DNA from: Burkholderia sp. BCC0322
Lineage (GTDB): Bacteria; Pseudomonadota; Gammaproteobacteria; Burkholderiales; Burkholderiaceae
Reading direction: 5' to 3'
DNA length: 64,000 nucleotides
Assembly: GCF_902833045.1 (NCBI RefSeq)
Contig: NZ_CADFDU010000005.1
Location: 310,583 to 374,582, forward strand
Shown here: positions 26,193-34,885 of the stretch, piece after piece
Layout: each line of letters starts with the position of its first letter
How positions within the stretch are numbered: the first letter of the stretch is position 1
Made by a program: the position numbers and the translations under genes
The notes under the pieces: model-generated
What the model was told of the DNA's origin: nothing
The model's input: the letters and a program-made list of their open reading frames with translations, nothing else
Database searches by the model: none

Positions 26193-27539
26193 ATGACCAG
26201 ACATCGCCAACTCCACCTCGGTGCATTCATGCGGCCGGCGGCCATCCACACGGGTGCGTGGCGCTATCCAGGCGCCGATCCGCATGCGAATTTCAGCCTC
26301 GACCAGATGCGTCGCTCGATCCGGCGACTGGAAGCGGCGAAGTTCGATGCCTTCTTCATGGCCGACCATCTGGCGTTATTGAACATGCCGATGGCGGCGC
26401 TGATGAGGAGCCACACGGTGACGTCATTCGAACCTTTCACGCTGCTCTCGGCGCTGTCGGCGGTGACCGAGCGGATCGGGCTGATCGCAACAGCGTCGAC
26501 AACCTTCGATGCGCCGTACCACATTGCCAGGCGGTTTGCGTCGCTGGACCACATCAGCGGCGGTCGGGCGGGCTGGAACGTGGTGACAACGGCGAACCCC
26601 GACGCGGCCCTCAACTTCGGCTACGAGTCCCAGATGGGGCATGACGATCGCTACGAGCTTGCACGGGAGTTTGTCGATGTCGTCACCGGTTTATGGGACA
26701 GCTTCGCCGATGACGCCTTCGTCAGGAACACCGAAAGCGGGGTCTTCGTCGATCCCGCACGAATCCATGCGATCAGTCACACAGGTCCCTCGCTGAAAGT
26801 GCGCGGCCCGCTCAACATCGCACGGCCTCCGCAGGGCTGGCCTGTGATCGTGCAGGCCGGTGCGTCGCCGGCAGGGCGGCAGTTCGCGGCGGAAACCGCC
26901 GAGGTCATTTTCGGCGCCCCGCCGACGATAGAGGCCGCCCGCAGCTTCAATGCCGATGTCCGTACCCGCATGGCAGCGATCGGCCGCGCCCCCGACGCGC
27001 TGCGTTACTTGCCCGGCGCATTCGTGGTCGTGGCCGACAGCAAGGATGAGGCGCTCGAGCGCCGCGCGACGCTCGACAGTCTCATCCACTACGACAGTGG
27101 CATCGGCTCTCTGAACGCGATGCTCGGATTCGACGTGTCTGGCCATGATCCCGATGGACCACTACCGGAGATTCCGGAGACTGAAGCCGGCCGCTCGCAG
27201 CGCGAGCGCATGGTCAATCTCGCGCGGGAGAAGGGTCTGACGATCCGGGAACTGGCGCGAGCCGCCGGCAGCTATTCGGGCTTCGCCTTCGTCGGCACCG
27301 CCGCATCGATCGCCGACGAGATGCAGGAGTGGTTGGAGACTGAAGCCGCCGATGGCTTCAACGTCATGTTTCCCTGGATTCCAGGCGGCCTCGACGAGGT
27401 GGTCGACAAGCTCGTCCCGGAGCTCCAGCAGCGCGGTTTGTTCAGACGCGAATATGAAGGGCGCACATTGCGCGAGCATCTCGGCCTTCCACGGCCATCC
27501 AACCGTTTCTTTCCGCACGAGCCCAGTGCGGCCTTCTGA
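26193..27539 (+). CDS. LLM-class flavin-dependent monooxygenase (NtaA/SnaA/DszA family)
   Basis: 448-residue bacterial-luciferase-like enzyme. N-terminal 'LHLGAFMRPAAIHTGAWR', 'FDAFFMADHLALLN', and 'FEPFTLLSALSAVTERIGLIATASTT' followed by 'PYHIARRFASLDHISGGRAGWNVVTT' are the hallmark FMN-binding segments of the nitrilotriacetate/alkanesulfonate group. It uses FMNH2 and oxygen, so a separate flavin reductase is required. ATG 26193 was chosen; the frame stays open far upstream through the hydrolase gene but in a different frame. Likely role: oxygenation of a xenobiotic or S/N compound. Substrate unknown. Confidence 0.9.
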   Translation: MTRHRQLHLGAFMRPAAIHTGAWRYPGADPHANFSLDQMRRSIRRLEAAKFDAFFMADHLALLNMPMAALMRSHTVTSFEPFTLLSALSAVTERIGLIATASTTFDAPYHIARRFASLDHISGGRAGWNVVTTANPDAALNFGYESQMGHDDRYELAREFVDVVTGLWDSFADDAFVRNTESGVFVDPARIHAISHTGPSLKVRGPLNIARPPQGWPVIVQAGASPAGRQFAAETAEVIFGAPPTIEAARSFNADVRTRMAAIGRAPDALRYLPGAFVVVADSKDEALERRATLDSLIHYDSGIGSLNAMLGFDVSGHDPDGPLPEIPETEAGRSQRERMVNLAREKGLTIRELARAAGSYSGFAFVGTAASIADEMQEWLETEAADGFNVMFPWIPGGLDEVVDKLVPELQQRGLFRREYEGRTLREHLGLPRPSNRFFPHEPSAAF

Positions 27540-27566
27540 TCGCATTTTCCGATAAAGGATTTCACC

Positions 27567-28556
27567 ATGGCACGCATCGTCACATTTGCTGAATATGGCG
27601 CACCCGATGTTCTGAAGATCGAGGACGTCGCATTGCCGGAACCGGGACCGGATGAGATTCGCATCGCCGTCAAGGCGATCGGTTTGAACCGTGCGGAATC
27701 GATGTGGCGCACCGGCGTCTATGTCGAACCGGTCAATCTTCCCGGCCGGCTGGGCTATGAGTCCGCAGGCGTTGTCGAAGCCGTCGGAGAAAACGTCACG
27801 CACCTCGCGGTGGGCGATGAGGTTTCCACCATGCCGGCTTTCTCGATGAACGATTACGGCCTGTATGGCGACCATGTGTTGGCGCCAGCAAGTGCCGCCG
27901 TGAAGAAGCCAGCGTCAATCTCGTTCGAAGAAGCGGTTTCAATCTGGAATCCCTTCATCACGCCGTGGGGAGCGTTCATCGAAAGCGGCATCGTGACGCA
28001 TAGCGATACGGTGATCATCACTGCCGGTTCGAGCAGCGTGGGCATCGGTGCGATCCAGGTTGCGAAGCTTGCAGGGGCGAAGGTCATCGCAACGACGCGC
28101 ACCAGGGAGAAGGTCGCGCCAATCAGAGCGGCCGGTGCGGACCATGTCGTCGTCACCGACGACGAGGATCTGGTGGTCGAGGTCGAACGGATAACCCAAG
28201 GCGCGGGTGCAACCGTCGCGTTCGATCCGGTCGGTGGTCCCGCTTTCCCCAAGCTTGTCGACGCCCTGGCGCCGGGCGGCACGGTCATGATCTATGGCGC
28301 ATTGAGCGACGAAGTGACACCGCTCCCGATGCTCCGGACGCTCGCAAAGGAGGTCGTGATCCGGGGCTATAACCTGTTCTCGATTACGACCACCCCGGCC
28401 CGTCAGGCCAAGGTAGCCAGATTCGTTTATGAAAATCTCGAAGCGGGCAAGCTGAAGGCAACCATCTCGAAGTACTTCCCGTTCGAACGAATCGTCGAAG
28501 CGCATCGCGAGCTGGAGAAGAACCGGCATATCGGCAGGATCGTCATCACGCTGTAA
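27567..28556 (+). CDS. MDR-family NAD(P)H:quinone oxidoreductase / alcohol dehydrogenase
   Basis: 329-residue medium-chain reductase. GroES-like domain at 1-120, then the nucleotide-binding motif 'AGSSSVGIGAIQVAK' (about 151-165) and 'GADHVVVTDDEDL' after it. Structural zinc cysteines are absent, pointing to the zinc-free quinone oxidoreductase (QOR) branch. A short 27-base gap from the LLM gene supports cotranscription. It may reduce an alpha,beta-unsaturated ketone or quinone made by the pathway. Confidence 0.88.
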   Translation: MARIVTFAEYGAPDVLKIEDVALPEPGPDEIRIAVKAIGLNRAESMWRTGVYVEPVNLPGRLGYESAGVVEAVGENVTHLAVGDEVSTMPAFSMNDYGLYGDHVLAPASAAVKKPASISFEEAVSIWNPFITPWGAFIESGIVTHSDTVIITAGSSSVGIGAIQVAKLAGAKVIATTRTREKVAPIRAAGADHVVVTDDEDLVVEVERITQGAGATVAFDPVGGPAFPKLVDALAPGGTVMIYGALSDEVTPLPMLRTLAKEVVIRGYNLFSITTTPARQAKVARFVYENLEAGKLKATISKYFPFERIVEAHRELEKNRHIGRIVITL

Positions 28557-28678
28557 GTTGCGGCAGTCGTCCGCAGCGAACTTCCGCGCAACGCTTTTTC
28601 AACTCGTCTTTGCAGCGTTTGAACAGCATCGGGCGATTGCTATGCGCGTGACTCACCCTCTACTCAATGGACAGCATC

Positions 28679-29425
28679 ATGGCAAATACGCTTCAAGGAA
28701 AGATCGCTCTTGTGACGGGCGGCTCACGCGGTATCGGCGCGGCAACCGCCATCCAGCTCGCTGCGGAAGGCGCGACCGTAGCGCTAAGTTATTCCAGCAG
28801 CGAGACCGCGGCCAGAGAGGTCATTGCAACGATCGAAGCGTCCGGTGGCAAGGCTATTGCCCTGAAGGCCGACCAGGCGGACGCAACTGCGGTTAAAGCA
28901 TTGATTGCCGACGTTGTCGAGCGGTTGGGACGGATCGACATTCTGGTCAACAACGCCGCCGTTTTCGTGACGGGCACGGTGGCCGAGACCACCGACACAT
29001 CGGGCTTCGAGCGACAGCAGAAGATCAATTATGAAGCCGTGGTAACCGCAATTCGGGAAGCATCGCGGGTAATGGATAGCGGCGGCAGGATTATCTCGAT
29101 TTCCTCGGCCCTCGCGTGGCGATCGACCTGGCCAGGCCTTGCTGACTACAGCGCAACAAAGCGCGCGATTGAGGGCTACAGCAAAGGTGCTGCGCGGGAT
29201 CTGGGCCCGAAGGGCATTACCGTGAACGTTATCGGAACCGGTTCGACGAATACCGAGATGAATCCAGACAACAGTCCCTTTGCCGAGGCGCAGGCAGCCG
29301 CCACTGCGCTTGGACGCTTTGGCCGGCCTGAAGAGATCGCTTCCGTGGTCGCCTTCGTCGCCAGCCCGGCGGCGAGCTTCATTACCGGCGCGATCATTCC
29401 CGTTGACGGGGGTTACAGCGCGTAA
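28679..29425 (+). CDS. SDR family oxidoreductase
   Basis: 248-residue classical short-chain dehydrogenase/reductase. Cofactor motif 'TGGSRGIG' (about 12-19), 'LVNNAAV' (about 86-92) and catalytic Ser and 'YSATK' (about 152-156). The ATG at 28679 (MANTLQGK) matches the family start; ATG 28667 adds four residues. It lies 122 bases past the MDR gene on the same strand, so membership of that operon is uncertain. Substrate unknown. Confidence 0.9.
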   Translation: MANTLQGKIALVTGGSRGIGAATAIQLAAEGATVALSYSSSETAAREVIATIEASGGKAIALKADQADATAVKALIADVVERLGRIDILVNNAAVFVTGTVAETTDTSGFERQQKINYEAVVTAIREASRVMDSGGRIISISSALAWRSTWPGLADYSATKRAIEGYSKGAARDLGPKGITVNVIGTGSTNTEMNPDNSPFAEAQAAATALGRFGRPEEIASVVAFVASPAASFITGAIIPVDGGYSA

Positions 29426-29516
29426 CGCAATACGAGCCATGTGACGCGATGTTCGCGTTTGGTGGCTCGGATAACCTTGAATCTTTTTCGTAACGGGTTA
29501 CCGAAGGAGTCTGAAC

Positions 29517-30266
29517 ATGAGTCATTCGCCAGTAGTACTTGTGACGGGAGCGCTTTCTGGAATTGGTCGCGCGACAGCAATTGCCTTCGCTAAAGAGAAA
29601 GCGCGGCTCGTGATTTCGGGCCGTCGGCTCGAAGAAGGCAGGAAGTTCGCAGAGCAACTGCGTTCGTCTGGTGCCGATGTGGAATTTGTGCAGGCAGACG
29701 TGCGTTTCGAGGATCAGGTCCAAGGCTTGGTCGACCGCGTCATTTCCCGTTTTGGTCGTCTCGATATTGCGGTGAACAGCGCCGGTTACGAGGGCGACCC
29801 GGCGCCGATCGTCGAGCAGAACGTCGATCAATATGCGTTCGTTTTCGATACGAATGTTCTCGGCACGTGGCTGGCGCTCAAGCACGAAATCCGCGTGATG
29901 ACGGCCCAGGGCAGCGGAAGCATTGTCAATGTATCGTCAACGATGGGTATTCGCGGCGCCCCCCGTAACGCACTTTATGTCGCCAGCAAGCATGCGGTCG
30001 AGGGCCTGACGAAATCCGCCGCACTCGAGACGGCGGCGCACAATATTCGAGTCAACGCGGTGGCTCCGGGGCCCATACAGACTGAAATGCTTGACCGCAT
30101 AACGGGTTCCGAATCGAGCAAGGCCGCGATGCTCGCCACCGTGCCGCTTAAACGTGCGGGAACGCCCGAGGAGATTGCAGATGCCATCGTTTTTGTGGCG
30201 TCGGATAAAGCGAGTTTTATGACCGGAGAAGTGCTTCGGGTCAACGGGGGGCGCACTGCTGCGTGA
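29517..30266 (+). CDS. SDR family oxidoreductase
   Basis: 249-residue classical SDR. 'TGALSGIG' (about 11-18), 'VNSAGYEGDPAP' (about 85-96, replacing NNAG with NSAG), 'SSTMGIRGAPRNALYVASK' with catalytic Ser and Tyr-x3-Lys, and a C-terminal 'VLRVNGGRTAA'. It starts 91 bases after the previous SDR gene with GAAGGAG just upstream. It is the last gene of this plus-strand group; the next gene converges on it. Substrate unknown. Confidence 0.9.
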   Translation: MSHSPVVLVTGALSGIGRATAIAFAKEKARLVISGRRLEEGRKFAEQLRSSGADVEFVQADVRFEDQVQGLVDRVISRFGRLDIAVNSAGYEGDPAPIVEQNVDQYAFVFDTNVLGTWLALKHEIRVMTAQGSGSIVNVSSTMGIRGAPRNALYVASKHAVEGLTKSAALETAAHNIRVNAVAPGPIQTEMLDRITGSESSKAAMLATVPLKRAGTPEEIADAIVFVASDKASFMTGEVLRVNGGRTAA

Positions 30267-30403
30267 GACTTGCTCACAGCCCGCTCGTGATTGGATGACC
30301 TCGCTGCCCGCGCTGCGGGCTCGAGATTTTGTGCCATTCAACACCTGAAGTTCAGGCCGCGTTGGCGGGTCTGCGCCCCCTTTGCCTTGCATGCTCAGAC
30401 ATC

Positions 30404-31876
30404 CTATGCAAGCTCCCGCTCTTCCACTTTCTCTTTGAACAAATCCGTTCCAATGGCCGGGGCCGCGTCATAAGCACCGAAGTTGTAACCGGCATAGCGC
30501 GCGAACATTTGAATGTCGTTCCCTTCGGTGAGACACTTTTGCAACGCGTATGCTCGAGCGGATTCGGAAAGGAAAAACCTATGTTCGCCGTTATTCGGCT
30601 CCACACTCACCAACGACTTCTCAGTCAGTTCAGCAATGCCGCTGACAACTTCAGACAGCGTATACGTCGTATCACACGCTAGCGCACACAACGCTTCAAA
30701 AGTAAAAGCACTCCGGAATGCCGCAACTTGACCGAAAAGTTTCTGACTTGATGGGCTCAGCGACGCAAAGCTCCAGTCGAAGCTGGCCCGTAACGTCTGG
30801 TGGTGCGCAAGAGCGGTCCTGTATCCCAGCGTCAGCAACTCGAAGCGATTGTCGAGAAATCCGTGAACACCTCGAACGCCCAATGCACCGACACGTCCGA
30901 CTGCCATTTCGATCGCCAGTGGATTACCGTCGAGCCGACGACAGATATCACCAACGAGATGAGCGCTTTTTCTCAAATTATCAACGTCGCAACCTGACTG
31001 TTGCGCGCGCTGCAAGAACATTTGTACTGCCGCACTATCCAGAACCTCTGTGGTGGATGATCCCGGAAGCGGCACTTCAAGTGGGTGTACCTGGAAGACA
31101 ACCTCACCTAATACCCGCAACGGTTCGCGGCTCGTTACGAGTACCTGTAAGTTGTCACGCCGCATGCCAAGTGAATCGACAAGTCGAGCGACTGCATCGA
31201 TGACGTGCTCTGCGTTGTCCAGCACTAGTAGAGTGCGGTCTTGCGGCAATGTTGAGACTAGCTCGTCAACCCCCGACCTGTCGTCCCGTATCGATACGCC
31301 GAATGCCGCAGCAACTTTTTGCAGAACCATTTCTGGAGAGGCAGCAGCGGCAAGCTTGACGAAACGTGTGACGCCAAAGCGGCCGCATACTGCCGCATGA
31401 GCCACTTCAATTGCCGCGCTGGTCTTCCCGACTCCGCCGGCGCCCACCAGTGCCAATACACGCGTCGTGTCCAGCATTGCCGCGATATTGGAGACCAGTT
31501 TGTCGCGTCCCGTGAGTGCCCTGTGCCGTAGCGGGATATCGCCGTCGCTCTGCCTGACCGGTGTCGCCGCCGTCAAATTCGCGCCAGGGGCCTGCGTCTG
31601 CCTGAGTTGGTAACCGCGACCGGGTACGGTCACGATCAGGTCGCGCTGCGGTCCGAGCAATTTTCGCAACGTGGAAAGGTGCACATGCAGATTGTTTTCT
31701 TCAACTACTGTTCCGGGCCAGACCGCGTCCATCAACTCGTCTTTCGTTACGAGACGTCCCGCCGCAGACAAAAGTACCGCGAGCACGTCAAAGGCACGTG
31801 AACCGACATGGATCGCTTCCCCGTCACGTCGCAATGAGCGCGTCGGCAAATCGACTTCGAGTGTGCCTAGCAGCAT
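30404..31876 (-). CDS. Winged-helix regulator with AAA/NB-ARC-type ATPase domain
   Basis: 490-residue regulator. OmpR/CadC-type winged helix at 1-92 ('LVTKDELMDAVWPGTVVEENNLHVHLSTLRKLLG', ending 'VPGRGYQL'). An ATPase domain has Walker A 'GAGGVGKTS' (145-153), Walker B around Asp220 ('LLVLDNAEH') and 'VTSREPLRVLGE' (sensor 1). After the winged-helix-like region ('FDWSFASLSPSSQKLFGQVA') the protein stops, so the TPR half of SARP/AfsR-type or LuxR-type relatives is missing. ATG 31876 lies 4 bases past the phzF stop and was preferred over TTG 31894. Codon use is noticeably less GC-biased than its surroundings. Confidence 0.83.
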   Translation of the reverse strand: MLLGTLEVDLPTRSLRRDGEAIHVGSRAFDVLAVLLSAAGRLVTKDELMDAVWPGTVVEENNLHVHLSTLRKLLGPQRDLIVTVPGRGYQLRQTQAPGANLTAATPVRQSDGDIPLRHRALTGRDKLVSNIAAMLDTTRVLALVGAGGVGKTSAAIEVAHAAVCGRFGVTRFVKLAAAASPEMVLQKVAAAFGVSIRDDRSGVDELVSTLPQDRTLLVLDNAEHVIDAVARLVDSLGMRRDNLQVLVTSREPLRVLGEVVFQVHPLEVPLPGSSTTEVLDSAAVQMFLQRAQQSGCDVDNLRKSAHLVGDICRRLDGNPLAIEMAVGRVGALGVRGVHGFLDNRFELLTLGYRTALAHHQTLRASFDWSFASLSPSSQKLFGQVAAFRSAFTFEALCALACDTTYTLSEVVSGIAELTEKSLVSVEPNNGEHRFFLSESARAYALQKCLTEGNDIQMFARYAGYNFGAYDAAPAIGTDLFKEKVEERELA

Positions 31877-31880
31877 GGCA

Positions 31881-32753
31881 TCAGGCCTCGTCAATCAGAC
31901 AAACCGGGCCACTGAGCCAGCAACCCCTGCCTTCATCGGCCGGATCGCGGAAGTTCACCGTGATTGCGGACGGACGTCCCATCGCGACGCCCTGACGCAC
32001 GACGATGCCGCGTACTCCCCTGGCGACGAGCCCATAGCGACGCGCGCCGAACAGCAGCGCTGCCGCTGCGATGCCGGTCGCCGCGTCCTCCGGATAGCCG
32101 GATGCGCGCGGGAATTGCCGTGCCTCGAACACGTGCGGTGCATGAGCATCGAACGAAAACGGATACAGACCGGTCGACGACAGGGCGTCGCATAGAGCTT
32201 TGATGAGGTCCAGTTTGGGCGTGATCGCATTCAGCCGTGAGGTCGTGCGGACCGGCACCAGCGTTTTGGTGCGGCTCGTCGTCGCGTTGGCGATGCCATG
32301 AGGCAGCAGATCGCTCGCATCGAGATTCAATGCATCGAGTGTTCTGGCGATTAGCGCCGCGTCAATGACCGGCTCGACGCGCCCCGCAGGCTGGCTGACT
32401 TCGATCCGCGCGTCGGACGCGTCATATCGCGCTTCGACGCTTCCGCTCAGCGTCTCGATCAGGGCCGTCTTCGTGCACCATGCGCCCGTGTGACGCAGCA
32501 GCCACAATGCGCCCAGCGCCGCGTGTCCGCACATCTCCATCTCGTGGTTGGGCACGAAAAAGCGGAAGCGGAAATCGTGGCGCGGGTCGACGGCGCGCAT
32601 CACAAACCCGCTTTCCAGACCATAGGCGCGGGCCACGTCTTTCATTTGCGCCTCGGTCCAGCCGTTCGCGTCGAGGGCAACCGGGGCCGGGTTGCCGCCT
32701 TTGTCTGTGGTCGAAAATACCCGTACAAGTCGTACTCGTTGTACGATGCTCAT
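31881..32753 (-). CDS. PhzF family isomerase/epimerase
   Basis: 290-residue member of the PhzF/YHI9 family with two diaminopimelate epimerase-like domains. 'VRVFSTTDKGGNPAPVAL' opens it, Glu47 in 'YGLESGFV' is the family catalytic Glu, and 'EMCGHAALGALWLLR' and 'GYPEDAATGIAAAALLF' carry the conserved Gly-rich turns. It lies directly upstream of the ATPase regulator with a 4-base gap, hence cotranscribed. No other phenazine genes are nearby, so phenazine synthesis is not implied. Substrate unknown. Confidence 0.87.
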   Translation of the reverse strand: MSIVQRVRLVRVFSTTDKGGNPAPVALDANGWTEAQMKDVARAYGLESGFVMRAVDPRHDFRFRFFVPNHEMEMCGHAALGALWLLRHTGAWCTKTALIETLSGSVEARYDASDARIEVSQPAGRVEPVIDAALIARTLDALNLDASDLLPHGIANATTSRTKTLVPVRTTSRLNAITPKLDLIKALCDALSSTGLYPFSFDAHAPHVFEARQFPRASGYPEDAATGIAAAALLFGARRYGLVARGVRGIVVRQGVAMGRPSAITVNFRDPADEGRGCWLSGPVCLIDEA

Positions 32754-32963
32754 GCGCTTGTTCCGAAATTAATCCTGCTCATCGGCGTGCTGCCCTTTGT
32801 GAAGCCGGCGCGAAGGCCAGTCCGTCATCTCTCGCAGCATGCACGATCGGCGTTTTTTCTTCGCTTCCGTTTGGGCCGGAACATGCTCACTATTGGGCCA
32901 TGGCGGTTTGCGTTAGTGCGTTGCTACAATCCACCGGAAAATCCCAAGTCGCAGGTTCGCGTT

Positions 32964-33800
32964 ATGTTTTATCAAACGTCTAAATCGCACATTCCCGCCG
33001 ACCGCGTGGCTGCGCCCCGTCGCATCACGATGGCCGATTACGTGACGTCGTGGCACGAGCACGAAGAGTTCATGTTCCTGCTGCCACATCAAGGCGCGCT
33101 GACGCTGACCTCGGAGCGTTCGAAGCACGCGCAGCGCATCAGCGCCGGCGTGCTTGCGATGGTTCCGGCCGGGATTTTTCACGACACGGCGAGCAATCGC
33201 GGAGAGCATTGCCATACAGCGGTATATGTGGAGCGCGACTTCGTTTCGTTTTGTGCGCGCAAATCCAATGGTCGGATCGCCAAGGGAGAGGCACCGCGCT
33301 ATTGCGCGCCGCCACATGCACTGCTTGGCGCGCTGCGTATGCAAAGACAGTTCAACGCGGCCGACAAAACGGGGGAAGCAGATGATATGTCGCGGTATCA
33401 ACACGATCTGATCGATCGGCTGATTGCATCAGCGTGCGTGGAGGCCGTGCTAAGTGCCGCGCCGAGCGGTACCAATCCGAAGGTTTCGCGCGGGCAACTG
33501 GTCAGTGAGATTAAGGCGTATCTTGACGTCATGCTGGCGGAGCGAATTGATATAGACGCAATCGCTTCAGAATTCGCCATATCGCGACGTCATCTCACTC
33601 GGATCTTCCGCGAGGAGACAGGCGAAAGCCTCACCGCTTATCAAGTCCGACAACGTGTAATGCGTGCGCGTTCGCTCTTGGATGTTCCCGGCACGACCGT
33701 GCTGTCGGCGGCCTTGAGCGTAGGGATCGAATCGCCGTCCTACCTGGCAAGGCTATTTAACAAGTTCGGTATGCCTTCGCCCCGCGATCTAAAGACATAA
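32964..33800 (+). CDS. AraC family transcriptional regulator
   Basis: 278-residue AraC regulator. An N-terminal cupin-like sensor (about 10-110, 'WHEHEEFMFLLPHQGALTL') precedes the C-terminal HTH pair (about 180-275: 'IDAIASEFAISRRHLTRIFREETGESLTAYQVRQRV', then 'LSAALSVGIESPSYLARLFNKFG'). ATG 32964 gives the usual length. It is divergent from phzF across 210 bases and could control phzF, itself or the downstream region. Inducer unknown. Confidence 0.9.
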   Translation: MFYQTSKSHIPADRVAAPRRITMADYVTSWHEHEEFMFLLPHQGALTLTSERSKHAQRISAGVLAMVPAGIFHDTASNRGEHCHTAVYVERDFVSFCARKSNGRIAKGEAPRYCAPPHALLGALRMQRQFNAADKTGEADDMSRYQHDLIDRLIASACVEAVLSAAPSGTNPKVSRGQLVSEIKAYLDVMLAERIDIDAIASEFAISRRHLTRIFREETGESLTAYQVRQRVMRARSLLDVPGTTVLSAALSVGIESPSYLARLFNKFGMPSPRDLKT

Positions 33801-33832
33801 GATGTGCTCGATGCAACTGACGCTTCTTTCCT

Positions 33833-34030
33833 TTAGTCAACACCGTCAGACTCAAACCATTCATCCCGTAAATCCTGGAGTAACTGACGGCTCGCGATAA
33901 GGTTGCCGCCGGCGGTTTGGACGAGTCTGTTCCACACTGTGACGCCGAACGGCCGATTCTGATGGCCGTTATCGTGAATCTCGAAAGTCTGCTCAGGGTC
34001 GACCGCATCAGCCAGTCGCCCGCCATCAAC
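33833..34030 (-). other. Possible minus-strand coding relic
   Basis: One minus frame reads like protein: 'DPEQTFEIHDNGHQNRPFGVTVWNRLVQTAGGNLIASRQLLQDLRDEWF', ending at 33833. It lacks a sensible start and family. It may be a decayed gene fragment or chance. Confidence 0.25.
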
Positions 34031-34089
34031 CGTCATTGGCCCTCGACGGGCCTGACGGCCGTCCGCCGGCGCGAAGCGGACGGTGGTGC

Positions 34090-34225
34090 CGAGCGCCCGA
34101 CCGGCGCCAACGTAACCGGCGCATTGCGACTTGCCGAACGGCTTGGCCCGGCCGCCACGATCGTGACGATCATGTGCGACACGGGCATGCGGTATCTGAA
34201 GTCGTTCGCGCAAGCGATCGGCTGA
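34090..34225 (+). pseudogene. C-terminal fragment of a cysteine synthase-like PLP enzyme
   Basis: The frame reads 'RPTGANVTGALRLAERLGPAATIVTIMCDTGMRYL', which matches the end of CysK/CBS-type enzymes ('GANLxGALRLAxxxGPGxTIVTLLCDxGxRY'). It stops normally at TGA 34225, but nothing upstream reads as the PLP-binding remainder. It is a 3' remnant left after deletion or transfer. The last residues (KSFAQAIG) look native. Confidence 0.6.
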
Positions 34226-34261
34226 TGGCCTTCGGGTGGATCGGAGCGGTCGATCAGTCGA

Positions 34262-34858
34262 TCAGTCGAACCTGATCAGGTCCTTGAAGATCAGGTGTCC
34301 CCAGCTTTTTCCACGCGCGTGCACCAGCCATCCGCCTTTCGACAGCCCGCCAAGCTGGATCGGCGCGAAACCGAGTTTTTCCGCAAGCGCACCGACCTCC
34401 GCAGCGGCACCGTCATCGTCGCTCGCCAGGAACACGACGCGCCGGCCGCCGTGGACGGCCGGGTCCTGGTCGAGGACGGCAGCGACCAGATGGTTGAAGC
34501 CCTTCACCAGCCTCGCGCCGGCGAACGCTTTCGCGACGAAGGCCGAGGACGGGAGACCGTCCAGTTCGTCAAGCGGGGCCTGCGTGTTCATCGCGTCGAT
34601 GACCGTTTTCCCGGTCCAGTCGGCCAGTGCTTTGGCGACCGCCGGGTGCGACTCGAAACGAACGGCCAGAAAGAGGATGTCCGCCTTGACCGCTTCCGCA
34701 AGGGTGGTGGGGACGATCGTTGGCCCGATCGCGGCGGCATCGGCCGCAAAGCTTGCCGGATCGCGTGTGGTTGCAACGGCCACTTCGATGCCGTGGCGGG
34801 CGAAGGCCCTGGCAAGCGCGCGGCCGATCTTGCCGAAGCCGATGATTGCGTAACGCAT
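34262..34858 (-). CDS. NADPH-dependent F420 reductase-like protein
   Basis: 198-residue Rossmann-fold protein. 'MRYAIIGFGKIGRALARAFARHGIEVAVATTRDP' is a GxGxxG dinucleotide-binding motif (8-13), and 'IDAMNTQAP', 'VKGFNHL' fit the Fno/NPY1 (F420 reductase/NAD(P)-binding domain) family. The genome type lacks F420 as far as known, so the substrate is uncertain. It lies 27 bases downstream of the SDR gene at 34886 and belongs to the same minus-strand operon. Confidence 0.83.
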   Translation of the reverse strand: MRYAIIGFGKIGRALARAFARHGIEVAVATTRDPASFAADAAAIGPTIVPTTLAEAVKADILFLAVRFESHPAVAKALADWTGKTVIDAMNTQAPLDELDGLPSSAFVAKAFAGARLVKGFNHLVAAVLDQDPAVHGGRRVVFLASDDDGAAAEVGALAEKLGFAPIQLGGLSKGGWLVHARGKSWGHLIFKDLIRFD

Positions 34859-34885
34859 GTGTTTCTCCTTCGTTTCGCGGTGGGC

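Noticed and set aside
31881-32753. Phenazine biosynthesis locus
   Set aside because: Only a PhzF family protein is present; no phzA-E or phzG genes lie in the window.
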